Assembly: GCA_012797605.1 (NCBI GenBank)
Contig: JAAZOT010000029.1
Location: 1-51,034, forward strand
Reading direction: 5' to 3'
DNA length: 51,034 nt
Origin: Spirochaetales bacterium
Lineage (GTDB): Bacteria > Spirochaetota > JAAYUW01
The notes below the pieces were generated by a model that did no database searches, was not told the DNA's origin, and saw only the letters and a program-made list of their open reading frames with translations. Below, in pieces: positions 44,043 to 51,034 of this stretch. Position 1 is the first letter of the stretch; each line of letters begins with the position of its first letter. The translations under genes and the position numbers were made by a program.

Positions 44043-45638
44043 TTAAAAACCAGCAAATGTGAGGAATTCATTCCATTGAGTATCAGCACAAATATCTAAC
44101 AATCGATAAGTGGTGGTATCTGCTTTTAAAGTTATTGCGACTCCGTAAGCTTTGCTAGTCCATGTTGAACCATGCCATTCAAGGGGAACAAGCTGAGCAT
44201 TCGCTGGATTTACCAAATCCATAATGGCTTTTGCATAATTTTTTATGGTAGTTGTCATGCTTGAGCTATTGTAAATATTGCTCATATAAACATAAAGGTC
44301 CCAGGTATATCCACTAAAGTTGTTTGTTGGTTTTAAGTTTTTGAAAGTTGTACCAGAAATCCCACTATTAATAGCAGCTGTTGCAAAGTTATTAATCGCT
44401 GTTCCAAGATTTGATGCATAGGATACATTAACAACAGAGAATGTTACATCAGAGGTTGTACTATACTCGGCTTTATAATAATCGAATATAGCTTTAGCAG
44501 CATAATAAGCAGTGGTTGAAGGATTGTTTTTAATGTAAGATATAAATTCATAATCATAACCATTTCCAGGTATAGTTTGTTCTGATGAAGCTATATAACT
44601 TACCATTCCTCTGAACTGATAAAAAAGCTCTGCACATGCCATCAAGCAAGCATCATAAGCAAGAACATCCAATGTTTTTCCTGTCTTTGAATTTAAGTAA
44701 GAGATAATTGATTTTTGCTCTACTTCAGTTAAATGATCGGAACTATTTGTATCATCCCAACAAACTCCTTTTGGAGCAAAAGATCTATCAACTGCACCAC
44801 CATGATTCCAGAATACCCACATATAGTGGTCAGCAGGGAAGTTTGATGTCGCAAAGTCAATAAAATTTTTAGCTGTAGTTTCAGATCCCATATTTACTTC
44901 GCCAACATCCTGTAATAGTGTTGCACCAGTAGTTTGAACGTAATAATAACCATGAATGCTACCTGCATTATCCCATAAAACAACTATGTTGATATTAGAA
45001 TCTGAGCCAACAGTTTTCATTTCATTAATATCATAGTCTCCGTATGAAGAAAGGTTATTATCTGCATCAAGATAAACAAGTATTGTCCAGCTTTTCTTTG
45101 GTTGAGGAAGTGTAATTCCGCCACCGCCGCCACCACTTCCAGAAGTTAAAGAAATGGTATAACCTCTATTGGTTCCCTTTTTACCATTGTAGGAATATAC
45201 TCTTATGTAATAGGTTTTAGTAGATGGAGCGGTCCATGTTATCTTTGAACCATATGTACCATCACCTTTGTCATCATTTGAAGCAAGAGTGGTAGAACCG
45301 TCTAAAAGGTATAAAACAGTATCGGCTACACCATAGACAACTGTTTCAATAGTATAGGTAGTTCCGCTTGTTGCTGAAAATTTTAGGTAATCATTTGCAT
45401 CATCATAAAAGTTGTGTTCTTGAGCGGTTGAATTTACAGTAATAGTTTTAGCATAGGTTGTAGAGTCATCTTCCTCATATGCATCTTTTGATGTCATATT
45501 GAGTCTTGTGTTTTCAACATACTGAGGAGCCTTGTCAATACCATTACCAATATCATCAGTAAGGTTAATAGGTGATTGACATGCAAAAAGGGCAACAAAA
45601 AATAAAAGAACAAAGATAGCAAAAAGTGTCTTTTTCAT
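44043..45638 (-). CDS. Clostripain-family (C11) peptidase lipoprotein with a PPC domain
   Basis: 531 residues from ATG 45638, with GGGAG upstream; a TTG at 45650 falls outside that site. The signal peptide ends ALFA-C (Cys20), so it is lipid-anchored. A pre-peptidase C-terminal (PPC) domain spans about 51-164 (DAYEEDDSTTYA, DANDYLKFSATSGTTYTIE), then a Gly run and the C11 domain. The catalytic pair is H279 (FWNHGG) and C331 (YDACLM), as in clostripain-like Cys peptidases, which cut after Arg or Lys. Base composition looks less AT-rich than the flanking genes, consistent with transfer. It is a likely surface protease for peptide scavenging (inference). Confidence 0.93.
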   Translation of the reverse strand: MKKTLFAIFVLLFFVALFACQSPINLTDDIGNGIDKAPQYVENTRLNMTSKDAYEEDDSTTYAKTITVNSTAQEHNFYDDANDYLKFSATSGTTYTIETVVYGVADTVLYLLDGSTTLASNDDKGDGTYGSKITWTAPSTKTYYIRVYSYNGKKGTNRGYTISLTSGSGGGGGGITLPQPKKSWTILVYLDADNNLSSYGDYDINEMKTVGSDSNINIVVLWDNAGSIHGYYYVQTTGATLLQDVGEVNMGSETTAKNFIDFATSNFPADHYMWVFWNHGGAVDRSFAPKGVCWDDTNSSDHLTEVEQKSIISYLNSKTGKTLDVLAYDACLMACAELFYQFRGMVSYIASSEQTIPGNGYDYEFISYIKNNPSTTAYYAAKAIFDYYKAEYSTTSDVTFSVVNVSYASNLGTAINNFATAAINSGISGTTFKNLKPTNNFSGYTWDLYVYMSNIYNSSSMTTTIKNYAKAIMDLVNPANAQLVPLEWHGSTWTSKAYGVAITLKADTTTYRLLDICADTQWNEFLTFAGF

Positions 45639-45662
45639 ACTTTCTCCCAAAAGTTACTGACC

Positions 45663-45692
45663 TTAATATTTATATTTGTAAAATTATGTCAA
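45663..45692 (-). promoter_or_regulatory. Candidate sigma-70 promoter of the C11 peptidase gene
   Basis: On the minus strand a perfect TTGACA (plus-strand 45692-45687) is followed after 18 nt by TATTAA (45668-45663, 4 of 6). Transcription would begin near 45655, about 17 nt before the ATG at 45638, with GGGAG in between. Confidence 0.5.
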
Positions 45693-46040
45693 CAAAAATT
45701 TATTTTAATAAATAAACATAATTGCAAAATATAATTAATATTTTTATTACTTATCCTAAAATAATTAACTTTACCTAATAATATTAAAAAATATTAAAAA
45801 TAATTGGGAAAAAATTATTAAATCAAAAAAAAATGAAATAAAATAAAGATAAACTAAGCAAATGAAAAAAATTAAATAAATAGAAAAAAGATAAAAAAAC
45901 AATAAAAAAATAATGTTGAAATAAATAAAAATAAAAAAAGTTGGCATAACCAAATAAAAAAAATAATGAAATTAAAAAATAATAAAAATAATAAAAAAAA
46001 TAAAAAGAATAATTCTAATGATAAAAAATAATAATAGAAA
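45693..46040. other. Low-complexity A-rich spacer
   Basis: The 402-nt gap between the peptidase and YihY genes is mostly low-complexity: long runs of A broken by AAT or GAAAT, with almost no G or C. There is no convincing gene; the one 60-codon minus-strand frame in it is made only of Phe, Ile, Leu and Tyr codons, as any such A-tract gives. It could serve as an AT-rich upstream element for the peptidase promoter, or bend DNA; neither is shown. Confidence 0.6.
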
Positions 46041-46970
46041 TCAGTCCTTTGATTTTGGACTAAAATTTAATTTAGTTTTTATTTTATATTTATTTATTTT
46101 ATAAAATCTGTCTAAATGCTTTTTTGTTAACCAACGATAGGATTTATGGTACTTATAGGATTCCCACAATGTTGCAGCATTTTCAAAACCGATGAAGATA
46201 ATTATACCAGTATAATAAATGTATAGAAGAATTATCAAACTTGAACCAGCTTTTGAAAAAATAGAACCAGCTAATGTTGAAGGAATCAATTTGAAAAGCA
46301 ATATATTTGCGAGTTTCCCAAGATAGGAAGTCAAAAGTCCGCTACCAAATGCATATCTTATGGGTATCTTTTCGAAAATCATTTGGATGTATAGACTAAA
46401 AAAGAAACTAAATAGAAAAGGGGAGATGATGTAATTTATAAAAAAATTTTGAACATTTGAAATCTTAGAAATTAAAAAATATGAGGTTAATTTTTTTATA
46501 ATTGGACTTAAAAAAAGAGAACCAAAATAAAATGCCAGTACAATCAAAGTGAGCAAAATTGCAAATATTCTAGTTTTAAGCCATCCAAGGAAAAATGGCT
46601 GCCTTTCATTTAAATTTTTATAGTTAGAATAAGACACTTTTGTAAAAACAAATAGAGAAGAAGAGGTAATTATAAGTATCAATATACTTAAAGACGTATA
46701 AAATGAAATACTTTTATTAGAAGCAATGGCATCTAAAAGTTTAGTTAAAGATAGATATATATCCTTACCAAAGATATTGACAATAATTGGAGAAATATTT
46801 TCAAGTATAGATGAAGATGATAAAAATCTATTGCTTAATATGAAAATAAGCATTAAAACTGGTGGTATAGATAAAATAAAATAGTAAGCAAAAGCTGCGG
46901 CAAGATGATGTATCTTATGTTTAGAACAATTGTTGATCAGTTTTGATATGTGTAAAACTAATCTTAACAT
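46041..46970 (-). CDS. yihY: YihY/BrkB family membrane protein
   Basis: 309 residues with about six TM segments. N-terminal family signature: KIHHLAAAFAYYFILSIPPVLMLI (Y/A-rich first TM), followed by the IRYAFGSGLLTSYLGKLANILLFKLIPSTLAGSIFSKAGSSLIILLYIYYTGIIIFIGFENAATL region that marks this family (shown in parts: LAGSIFSKAG, LYIYYTGIIIFIG). The C-terminus is basic. Function is unknown; it is not a ribonuclease despite the old name. AAAGG precedes the ATG. It is divergent from the amidohydrolase gene, with about 160 nt between. Confidence 0.88.
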   Translation of the reverse strand: MLRLVLHISKLINNCSKHKIHHLAAAFAYYFILSIPPVLMLIFILSNRFLSSSSILENISPIIVNIFGKDIYLSLTKLLDAIASNKSISFYTSLSILILIITSSSLFVFTKVSYSNYKNLNERQPFFLGWLKTRIFAILLTLIVLAFYFGSLFLSPIIKKLTSYFLISKISNVQNFFINYIISPFLFSFFFSLYIQMIFEKIPIRYAFGSGLLTSYLGKLANILLFKLIPSTLAGSIFSKAGSSLIILLYIYYTGIIIFIGFENAATLWESYKYHKSYRWLTKKHLDRFYKINKYKIKTKLNFSPKSKD

Positions 46971-46979
46971 TAAAAACCT

Positions 46980-47006
46980 TTGATTTTTTTATTAGTATAG
47001 TATAAT
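46980..47006 (+). promoter_or_regulatory. Candidate promoter for the amidohydrolase/hydroxylase genes
   Basis: A perfect TATAAT at 47001-47006 is preceded by TTGATT (46980-46985, 4 of 6) with only 15 nt between. Transcription would begin near 47013 and leave a leader of about 117 nt. The short spacing weakens the call. The same strip also carries TATACT-like words on the other strand that could serve yihY. Confidence 0.35.
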
Positions 47007-47129
47007 TATCTTGCCTGCATAGTAGATAAAAAATTAAAAATAACAATAAAAAAGTTAAAAATATGTTAAAAAGTAAACTAATAGCAAAAAGTATTTAATT
47101 ATTGTTAAAATAGATAAAATGGAGTGGCT

Positions 47130-48515
47130 ATGATTTTATTACGAAATTGTTATGCAGTTGCAACATCTACCTTTGAAGAAATAAAATATGGAAAAGATAT
47201 ACTTATTGAGGAAAACAAGATAAAAGAGGTTGGGGACAATTTAATCGAAAAACTTACAGATGAAGAGAAAAAAAGACTTCAAATACTTGATTGTAGTGAT
47301 TCTATTGCTATTCCGGGACTTGTTAATACTCACCATCATTTTTATCAAACCCTTACAAGAAATCTTTTAGAAGTTCAAAACGCTAAGCTTTTTGATTGGC
47401 TTGTTTATCTGTATGAAATATGGAAATATATAGATGAAGAGGCAATATTCTGGTCGAGTGCAATCGCTATTGGTGAATTATTGAAAACTGGTTGTACATT
47501 AACGACTGATCATCACTATCTTTATCCAAAAAAGATAGTAGATAAGAATATAAGTATTATGAATATTCAATTTGGAGTTGCAGATAGGCTAGGCATGCGC
47601 TTTTCTCCCACACGAGGTTCTATGTCTAAAAGTAAAAAAGATGGAGGATTACCACCAGAGGATGTCGTTCAAGATGAAGATGAAATTTTATCTGAGACCG
47701 AAAAAATCATTAAAACATTTCATGATTCATCTGATGAATCTATGAGAAAGGTTATTGTAGCACCTTGTTCCCCTTTTTCTGTTAGTGAATCTTTGATGAA
47801 AAAAAGTGCTGAACTAGCAAGAAAATACAATGTAAAATTGCATACTCATCTGGCAGAGACAGAAGATGAAGTAGAGTATTGTCTCGAAAAATATGGAAAA
47901 AGACCACTTAGACTTATGCAGGATCTTGATTTTATTGGGCAGGATGTTTTTTATGCTCACGGTATATTTTTCAACGATGAAGAACTTGATATACTAGCAA
48001 AAACAGGTACAGGGATAGCACATTGCCCTTCTTCAAATATGAGACTTGGAAGTGGAATCTGTAGAGTAGTGGAGGGGTTAAAAAAAGGGGTGGACTTTGG
48101 TTTAGCAGTGGATGGTTCTGCATCAAATGACAGCTCAGATATGCTGGCTGAAGCAAGAATGGCATTACTTTTACAAAGAGTAAAATACGGTTCGAATGCG
48201 ATTGACGCAAGGCAGATTTTCGATATTGCTATAAATGGTGGTGCAAAAATGCTTGGATATAACAAAATAGGCAAGTTGACTAGTGGATATCTTGCAGATA
48301 TTGCAGTTTTTAAAATCATAGATAGGATTGATTTTGCAGGCTCTCTTTCAGATCCTTTTGCTGCTCTTTTATTTACTGGAAATAATCATCAAACAAAGTA
48401 TACTATTGTAAATGGTGTTGTCGTTGTCAAAGATGGTACACTGATAAATATGAATGAAGTTGAAATAGCAAAGAATGGAAATAGAATTGCAAAAGAGCTT
48501 CTTGAAAAGATTTAA
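47130..48515 (+). CDS. Amidohydrolase of the 8-oxoguanine/guanine deaminase (SsnA/AtzB-like) family
   Basis: 461 residues from ATG 47130; GGAG lies 5 nt upstream, and GTG 47124 overlaps that ribosome site. A TIM-barrel metal-dependent deaminase with all ligands: H68-x-H70 (NTHHHF), H238 and H240 (HTHLAETEDE), H277 and D328 (AVDGSASNDSSD). The SASNDSS phrase and HCPSSNMRLGSGI are typical of 8-oxoguanine deaminases and close relatives. The expected reaction is deamination of a purine such as guanine or 8-oxoguanine. It is followed by the three hydroxylase subunits, so a purine degradation route is likely. SsnA itself is the alternative; I cannot separate the two without alignment. Confidence 0.85.
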   Translation: MILLRNCYAVATSTFEEIKYGKDILIEENKIKEVGDNLIEKLTDEEKKRLQILDCSDSIAIPGLVNTHHHFYQTLTRNLLEVQNAKLFDWLVYLYEIWKYIDEEAIFWSSAIAIGELLKTGCTLTTDHHYLYPKKIVDKNISIMNIQFGVADRLGMRFSPTRGSMSKSKKDGGLPPEDVVQDEDEILSETEKIIKTFHDSSDESMRKVIVAPCSPFSVSESLMKKSAELARKYNVKLHTHLAETEDEVEYCLEKYGKRPLRLMQDLDFIGQDVFYAHGIFFNDEELDILAKTGTGIAHCPSSNMRLGSGICRVVEGLKKGVDFGLAVDGSASNDSSDMLAEARMALLLQRVKYGSNAIDARQIFDIAINGGAKMLGYNKIGKLTSGYLADIAVFKIIDRIDFAGSLSDPFAALLFTGNNHQTKYTIVNGVVVVKDGTLINMNEVEIAKNGNRIAKELLEKI

Positions 48516-48566
48516 TAATGAAATAAACGGATCAATAATAAAAATAGCACTGAGAGGTTATAATTT

Positions 48567-49400
48567 ATGATTAAGACAAACTTAAAATGGTATACCCCAG
48601 AAAATTTCGATGAGGCTTACAAGTTGCACTTAAACAATCCATCTATAATGCCATGTGGCGGAACAACTGGAATCTTAAGAACTAAAAATTTCAAGAATGA
48701 GGGTTTTATAAACTTAAAAAATTGTAACTTATCATACATTAAAGAAGATAAAAATTCTAGCCTTATTAAAATTGGTGCATTAACTACTTTTAATGAAGTT
48801 ATAGATTATATTAAAAATACAAGTTATAAAAAAAATAGTTTTTTGGGTATTCTTTTATCTTCTCTTTCTTCGTCTGCATCGCATCCTCTTAGAAATAGAA
48901 TTACTATAGGTGGCTCTCTTTTTGACCTTCCTATTTGGTCAGATTTAATTTCCCCTCTTTTTCTAGCTAATGTTGATGTAATATATAACGATGATAAAAA
49001 GATTAATCTTTCAAATTATGTAGAAGAAAGAAAAAGTTTTCCCCATATAATAAAAGAAATTGAAATACATTACGATGAAAAGCAAAGTTACTTTACTCAA
49101 AGATATTCTTTAACAAATTTCGATTATGCAGTCTTTAGATTTTCTTTTTCTTACTTACTTAGTAGTGATAAAAGGATTAAGAGTTTTATTTGTTCGATTT
49201 CTGGTACAAAGAATATCATATATTTTGATAGAGATTTTAATGATAGATTTAACGATTTGAGTATCAATGATGAAGAAGGTTTAAGAAAGATAATTTTTTC
49301 AAATGATTTTAATTTTTCAACAGACTTTCGATTTGATGCTGAATATAAAAGTCAGGTATTAAAATCTTTACTGTTTGATGCAGTTAAAAATATTATTTAA
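48567..49400 (+). CDS. xdhB: FAD-binding subunit of xanthine dehydrogenase-type hydroxylase
   Basis: 277 residues of the CO/xanthine dehydrogenase FAD subunit family (CoxM/XdhB). FAD-binding phrases are recognisable but altered: PCGGTTGI in place of AGGTDLL, and ASHPLRNRITIGGSLFD in place of the usual IRNxATIGGNL. The C-terminal flavoprotein domain is short and divergent. AGAGG lies 10 nt before the ATG. It carries electrons from the 2Fe-2S subunit to NAD+ or another acceptor. Gene order FAD, 2Fe-2S, Mo is that of many clostridial/spirochaete purine hydroxylases. Its stop codon lies in a 13-nt tandem repeat. Confidence 0.85.
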   Translation: MIKTNLKWYTPENFDEAYKLHLNNPSIMPCGGTTGILRTKNFKNEGFINLKNCNLSYIKEDKNSSLIKIGALTTFNEVIDYIKNTSYKKNSFLGILLSSLSSSASHPLRNRITIGGSLFDLPIWSDLISPLFLANVDVIYNDDKKINLSNYVEERKSFPHIIKEIEIHYDEKQSYFTQRYSLTNFDYAVFRFSFSYLLSSDKRIKSFICSISGTKNIIYFDRDFNDRFNDLSINDEEGLRKIIFSNDFNFSTDFRFDAEYKSQVLKSLLFDAVKNII

Positions 49401-49409
49401 AAATATTAT
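49384..49409 (+). repeat. Perfect 13-nt tandem duplication across the stop codon of the FAD subunit gene
   Basis: TTAAAAATATTAT occurs at 49384-49396 and 49397-49409 with no mismatch. The second copy supplies the TAA stop at 49398-49400. It is the third example in the window of a short tandem duplication at a gene end. Confidence 0.75.
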
Positions 49410-49450
49410 GATATAGTAAACAATCAAAAAAAAATTAAAGGGGAAATAAA

Positions 49451-49978
49451 ATGTCCACATTTGGTAAAAAGAAGAATTATAAAAAAAGACTTGAAGATAA
49501 ATTAAATATAAAAATATCTTTAAATATCAATGGAGAAGAGATACAGGCAAATACTAGTGCAACTGAGACTTTACTTAATTTTTTACGAAGAATAGGATAT
49601 AAGGATGTAAAGTGTGGATGTGAAGAGGGATCTTGCGGTTCATGTCTAGTTCTTCTTGATGGCAAAGCGACAAATTCTTGCCAGGTTTTTGCAGCAAGTT
49701 GTGAAAACTCAAAAGTCATAACATCAAATGGACTTGGTGATACAAATGATCCTCATCCAATACAAAAAGCATTTGTCGATGCAGGTGCTGTTCAATGTGG
49801 CTTTTGTACTCCAGGAATGGTTATTGCTACTTATGAACTACTTACTAAAAATATGCAACCAAACGAAGAGGAGATAAAAGAAGCACTAAGCGGGAATCTT
49901 TGTAGATGCACGGGTTATGTAAAGATTATAGAAGCAGTTAAACTTGCTGCTGATTATATGAGAAATACAAAAGGCTAA
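49451..49978 (+). CDS. xdhC: 2Fe-2S iron-sulfur subunit of xanthine dehydrogenase-type hydroxylase
   Basis: 175 residues. It carries two [2Fe-2S] clusters, which can be read directly: plant-ferredoxin type C55, C57 (or C57 with C62), C62, C65 and C77 (KCGCEEGSCGSC...SC), and the alpha-helical type C116 and C119 (CGFC) with C151 and C153 (CRC). A basic 19-residue extension precedes the ferredoxin fold; most homologues start near the INGEEI strand. AAAGGGG precedes the ATG. It passes electrons from the molybdenum centre to the FAD subunit. Confidence 0.95.
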   Translation: MSTFGKKKNYKKRLEDKLNIKISLNINGEEIQANTSATETLLNFLRRIGYKDVKCGCEEGSCGSCLVLLDGKATNSCQVFAASCENSKVITSNGLGDTNDPHPIQKAFVDAGAVQCGFCTPGMVIATYELLTKNMQPNEEEIKEALSGNLCRCTGYVKIIEAVKLAADYMRNTKG

Positions 49979-50154
49979 TCAAAAAGAATAAAAGGAATAA
50001 AGAGAAAAATAAATAAAAAACTAATAAAAAACAAATAAAAAAAGTTAGATAAAATGAATGACATAGAAGAGTTATTTGAAGAACGAAAAAATTAAATATA
50101 GTAAATAGAATAAAGTGGATAAAAAATAAGGATAAAAATAATTGAGAGGTTTTT

Positions 50155-51034
50155 ATGGGATTTAAATATATTGAAAAATCGATTGAAAAGATTGATGGGA
50201 AAGCACTTGCTTCTGGTGATGAAGTGTTTACTGATGATATAGATATTGATTGTTATCATGGGGTTTTTGTTAGAAGTCCTCATCCCTATGCTAAAATTTT
50301 AAGTATCGAAAATATTGAACAAATAAAAAACATGGAAGGTGTAAAGGAAATTTTTTGGCATAAAAATACTCCATCAACTTTATATACAAGTGCAGGACAA
50401 GGCTATCCCGAACCATCTCCATATGATTGTAGAATGTTTTCAGAGTATGTAAGGTTTGCTGGTGAACCTGTTGCATTGGTAATAGCAGAAACACTTGAAG
50501 CAGCCGAAATTGCTGCCTCAAAGTTGATAGTTAAATATGAAGAGAAAAAGCCTCTTTTTGATTTTGTCAATGCGGAAAATTCAGATATTATAGTTCATGA
50601 CAAGGATGGATCTTTTGCAAAAATTCCTGTTAGATACGAGCCAAATAAGAATCTTGCTGCTTTTGTTGAGGTCGAGGCTGGGAACTTTAAGGAAAATTAC
50701 CAAAAAAGCCAGATTAAAATTTCTAGAATCTATGGAAATCATATAGCCCACCACTGTGCAATAGAACCTCATGCTGCAATTGCATATTTTGATCAGAGAG
50801 GAAGACTTACAATTGTTTCTACGACACAGGTTCCATTTCACGCAAGAAGAATTACTTCTATGGTCACTGGTATTGAGGCAAATAAGATTAGGGTTATTAA
50901 ACCAAGGCTTGGCGGAGGATTTGGTTCCAAGCAGGAAGTGATACTTGAACCTTATGTTGCTTATGCAGCTTATGTTTTAAAATATCCAGTAAAAATAAGA
51001 CTTTCTAGGGCAGAAGTTTTTGTTGGAACAAGAA
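50155..51034 (+). CDS. xdhA: Molybdenum-binding subunit of xanthine dehydrogenase-type hydroxylase (3' end outside window)
   Basis: The frame opens at ATG 50155 (GAGAGG upstream) and remains open to the window end, giving the first 293 of an expected ~750 residues. The N-terminal domain (GDEVFTDDIDIDCYHGVFVRSPHPYAKI) and the HHCAIEPHAAIAYFD and RLGGGFGSKQEV segments are typical of the large subunit; the last is the cofactor-binding GGFGxK loop. Substrate residues and the Mo-liganding Glu lie beyond the end. A 176-nt A-rich gap precedes it. Whether the enzyme needs selenium cannot be read from this part. Substrate expected: a purine or other N-heterocycle. Confidence 0.95.
   Translation, partial: MGFKYIEKSIEKIDGKALASGDEVFTDDIDIDCYHGVFVRSPHPYAKILSIENIEQIKNMEGVKEIFWHKNTPSTLYTSAGQGYPEPSPYDCRMFSEYVRFAGEPVALVIAETLEAAEIAASKLIVKYEEKKPLFDFVNAENSDIIVHDKDGSFAKIPVRYEPNKNLAAFVEVEAGNFKENYQKSQIKISRIYGNHIAHHCAIEPHAAIAYFDQRGRLTIVSTTQVPFHARRITSMVTGIEANKIRVIKPRLGGGFGSKQEVILEPYVAYAAYVLKYPVKIRLSRAEVFVGTR

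Noticed and set aside
45771-45953. 60-codon minus-strand frame in the A-rich spacer
   Set aside because: Made only of the residues encoded by A/T-rich codons, with no start context. An artefact of low complexity.
47957-48319. 120-codon minus-strand frame inside the amidohydrolase gene
   Set aside because: It is antisense to conserved active-site sequence of the amidohydrolase and has no ribosome site.
50054-50095. 13-codon ORF between the 2Fe-2S and Mo subunit genes
   Set aside because: No ribosome site and no other support; one short frame of this size is expected by chance.
1-51034. tRNA or rRNA genes, CRISPR arrays, insertion sequences, phage genes
   Set aside because: No GC-rich cloverleaf-like segments, no regularly spaced long repeats and no transposase or integrase motifs were found on reading both strands.

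Overview
The window is a gene-dense, very AT-rich bacterial chromosome segment (roughly 28-30% G+C by eye). A two-membrane cell is suggested by several lipoboxes of the XXSC/XXAC type, a small exported beta-barrel-like protein and a bactofilin. The mix points to an anaerobic, motile bacterium, most likely a spirochaete lineage: two seven-TM chemoreceptors plus a short two-TM MCP, a DUF2225 protein, a solitary FlhB C-terminal domain protein, many lipoproteins, three M42 aminopeptidases, and the YgfK/amidohydrolase/xanthine-dehydrogenase set. This taxonomic call is inference from gene content only. No rRNA, tRNA, CRISPR array, transposase or phage gene was seen.

Layout. 1-6.5 kb (+): a truncated unknown gene, three tandem M42 aminopeptidase paralogues, then three unrecognised genes (a soluble 410-aa protein, a small membrane protein, an exported 211-aa protein). 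6.5-11.2 kb (-): a STAS protein, a beta-propeller lipoprotein and three TPM-domain genes, one split by an in-frame stop. 11.4-15.3 kb (+): two tandem seven-TM MCPs with degenerate signalling tips. 15.4-23.7 kb (+): rpsP-khpA-rimM-trmD-rplS, an unknown protein, an FlhB-C-like protein, an HD-GYP phosphodiesterase and mfd. 23.7-29.6 kb (mixed): an orphan response regulator, a glycogen-synthase-like transferase, a metallo-beta-lactamase-fold hydrolase, a K+ channel with a stand-alone cyclic-nucleotide-binding protein, an exported barrel-like protein and a bactofilin. 29.7-35.2 kb (-): truA, DUF2225, acpS, an MFS transporter, ybaK and glnA. 35.4-44 kb (+): an MCP, a radical SAM protein, a solute-binding lipoprotein, a PadR regulator, a TPR lipoprotein, a transaldolase and ygfK, ending in a 24-bp perfect-stem bidirectional terminator. 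44-47 kb (-): a clostripain-family lipoprotein and YihY. 47.1-51 kb (+): a guanine/8-oxoguanine-deaminase-like amidohydrolase and the FAD, 2Fe-2S and (truncated) molybdenum subunits of a xanthine dehydrogenase-type hydroxylase.

Functional themes. ygfK, the amidohydrolase and the three hydroxylase subunits form the gene set that comparative genomics links to selenium-dependent molybdenum hydroxylases and purine/N-heterocycle breakdown. The three M42 peptidases and the orphan solute-binding protein fit a peptide-using life. Three MCPs, an orphan CheY-like regulator, the HD-GYP enzyme and the K+ channel/CNBD pair form a signalling layer. The most notable oddities are the stop-split TPM gene, the unlinked channel and cNMP-binding subunits, the degenerate MCP tips, a PadR gene with no ATG at the position its ribosome binding site indicates, and repeated short tandem duplications across stop codons.
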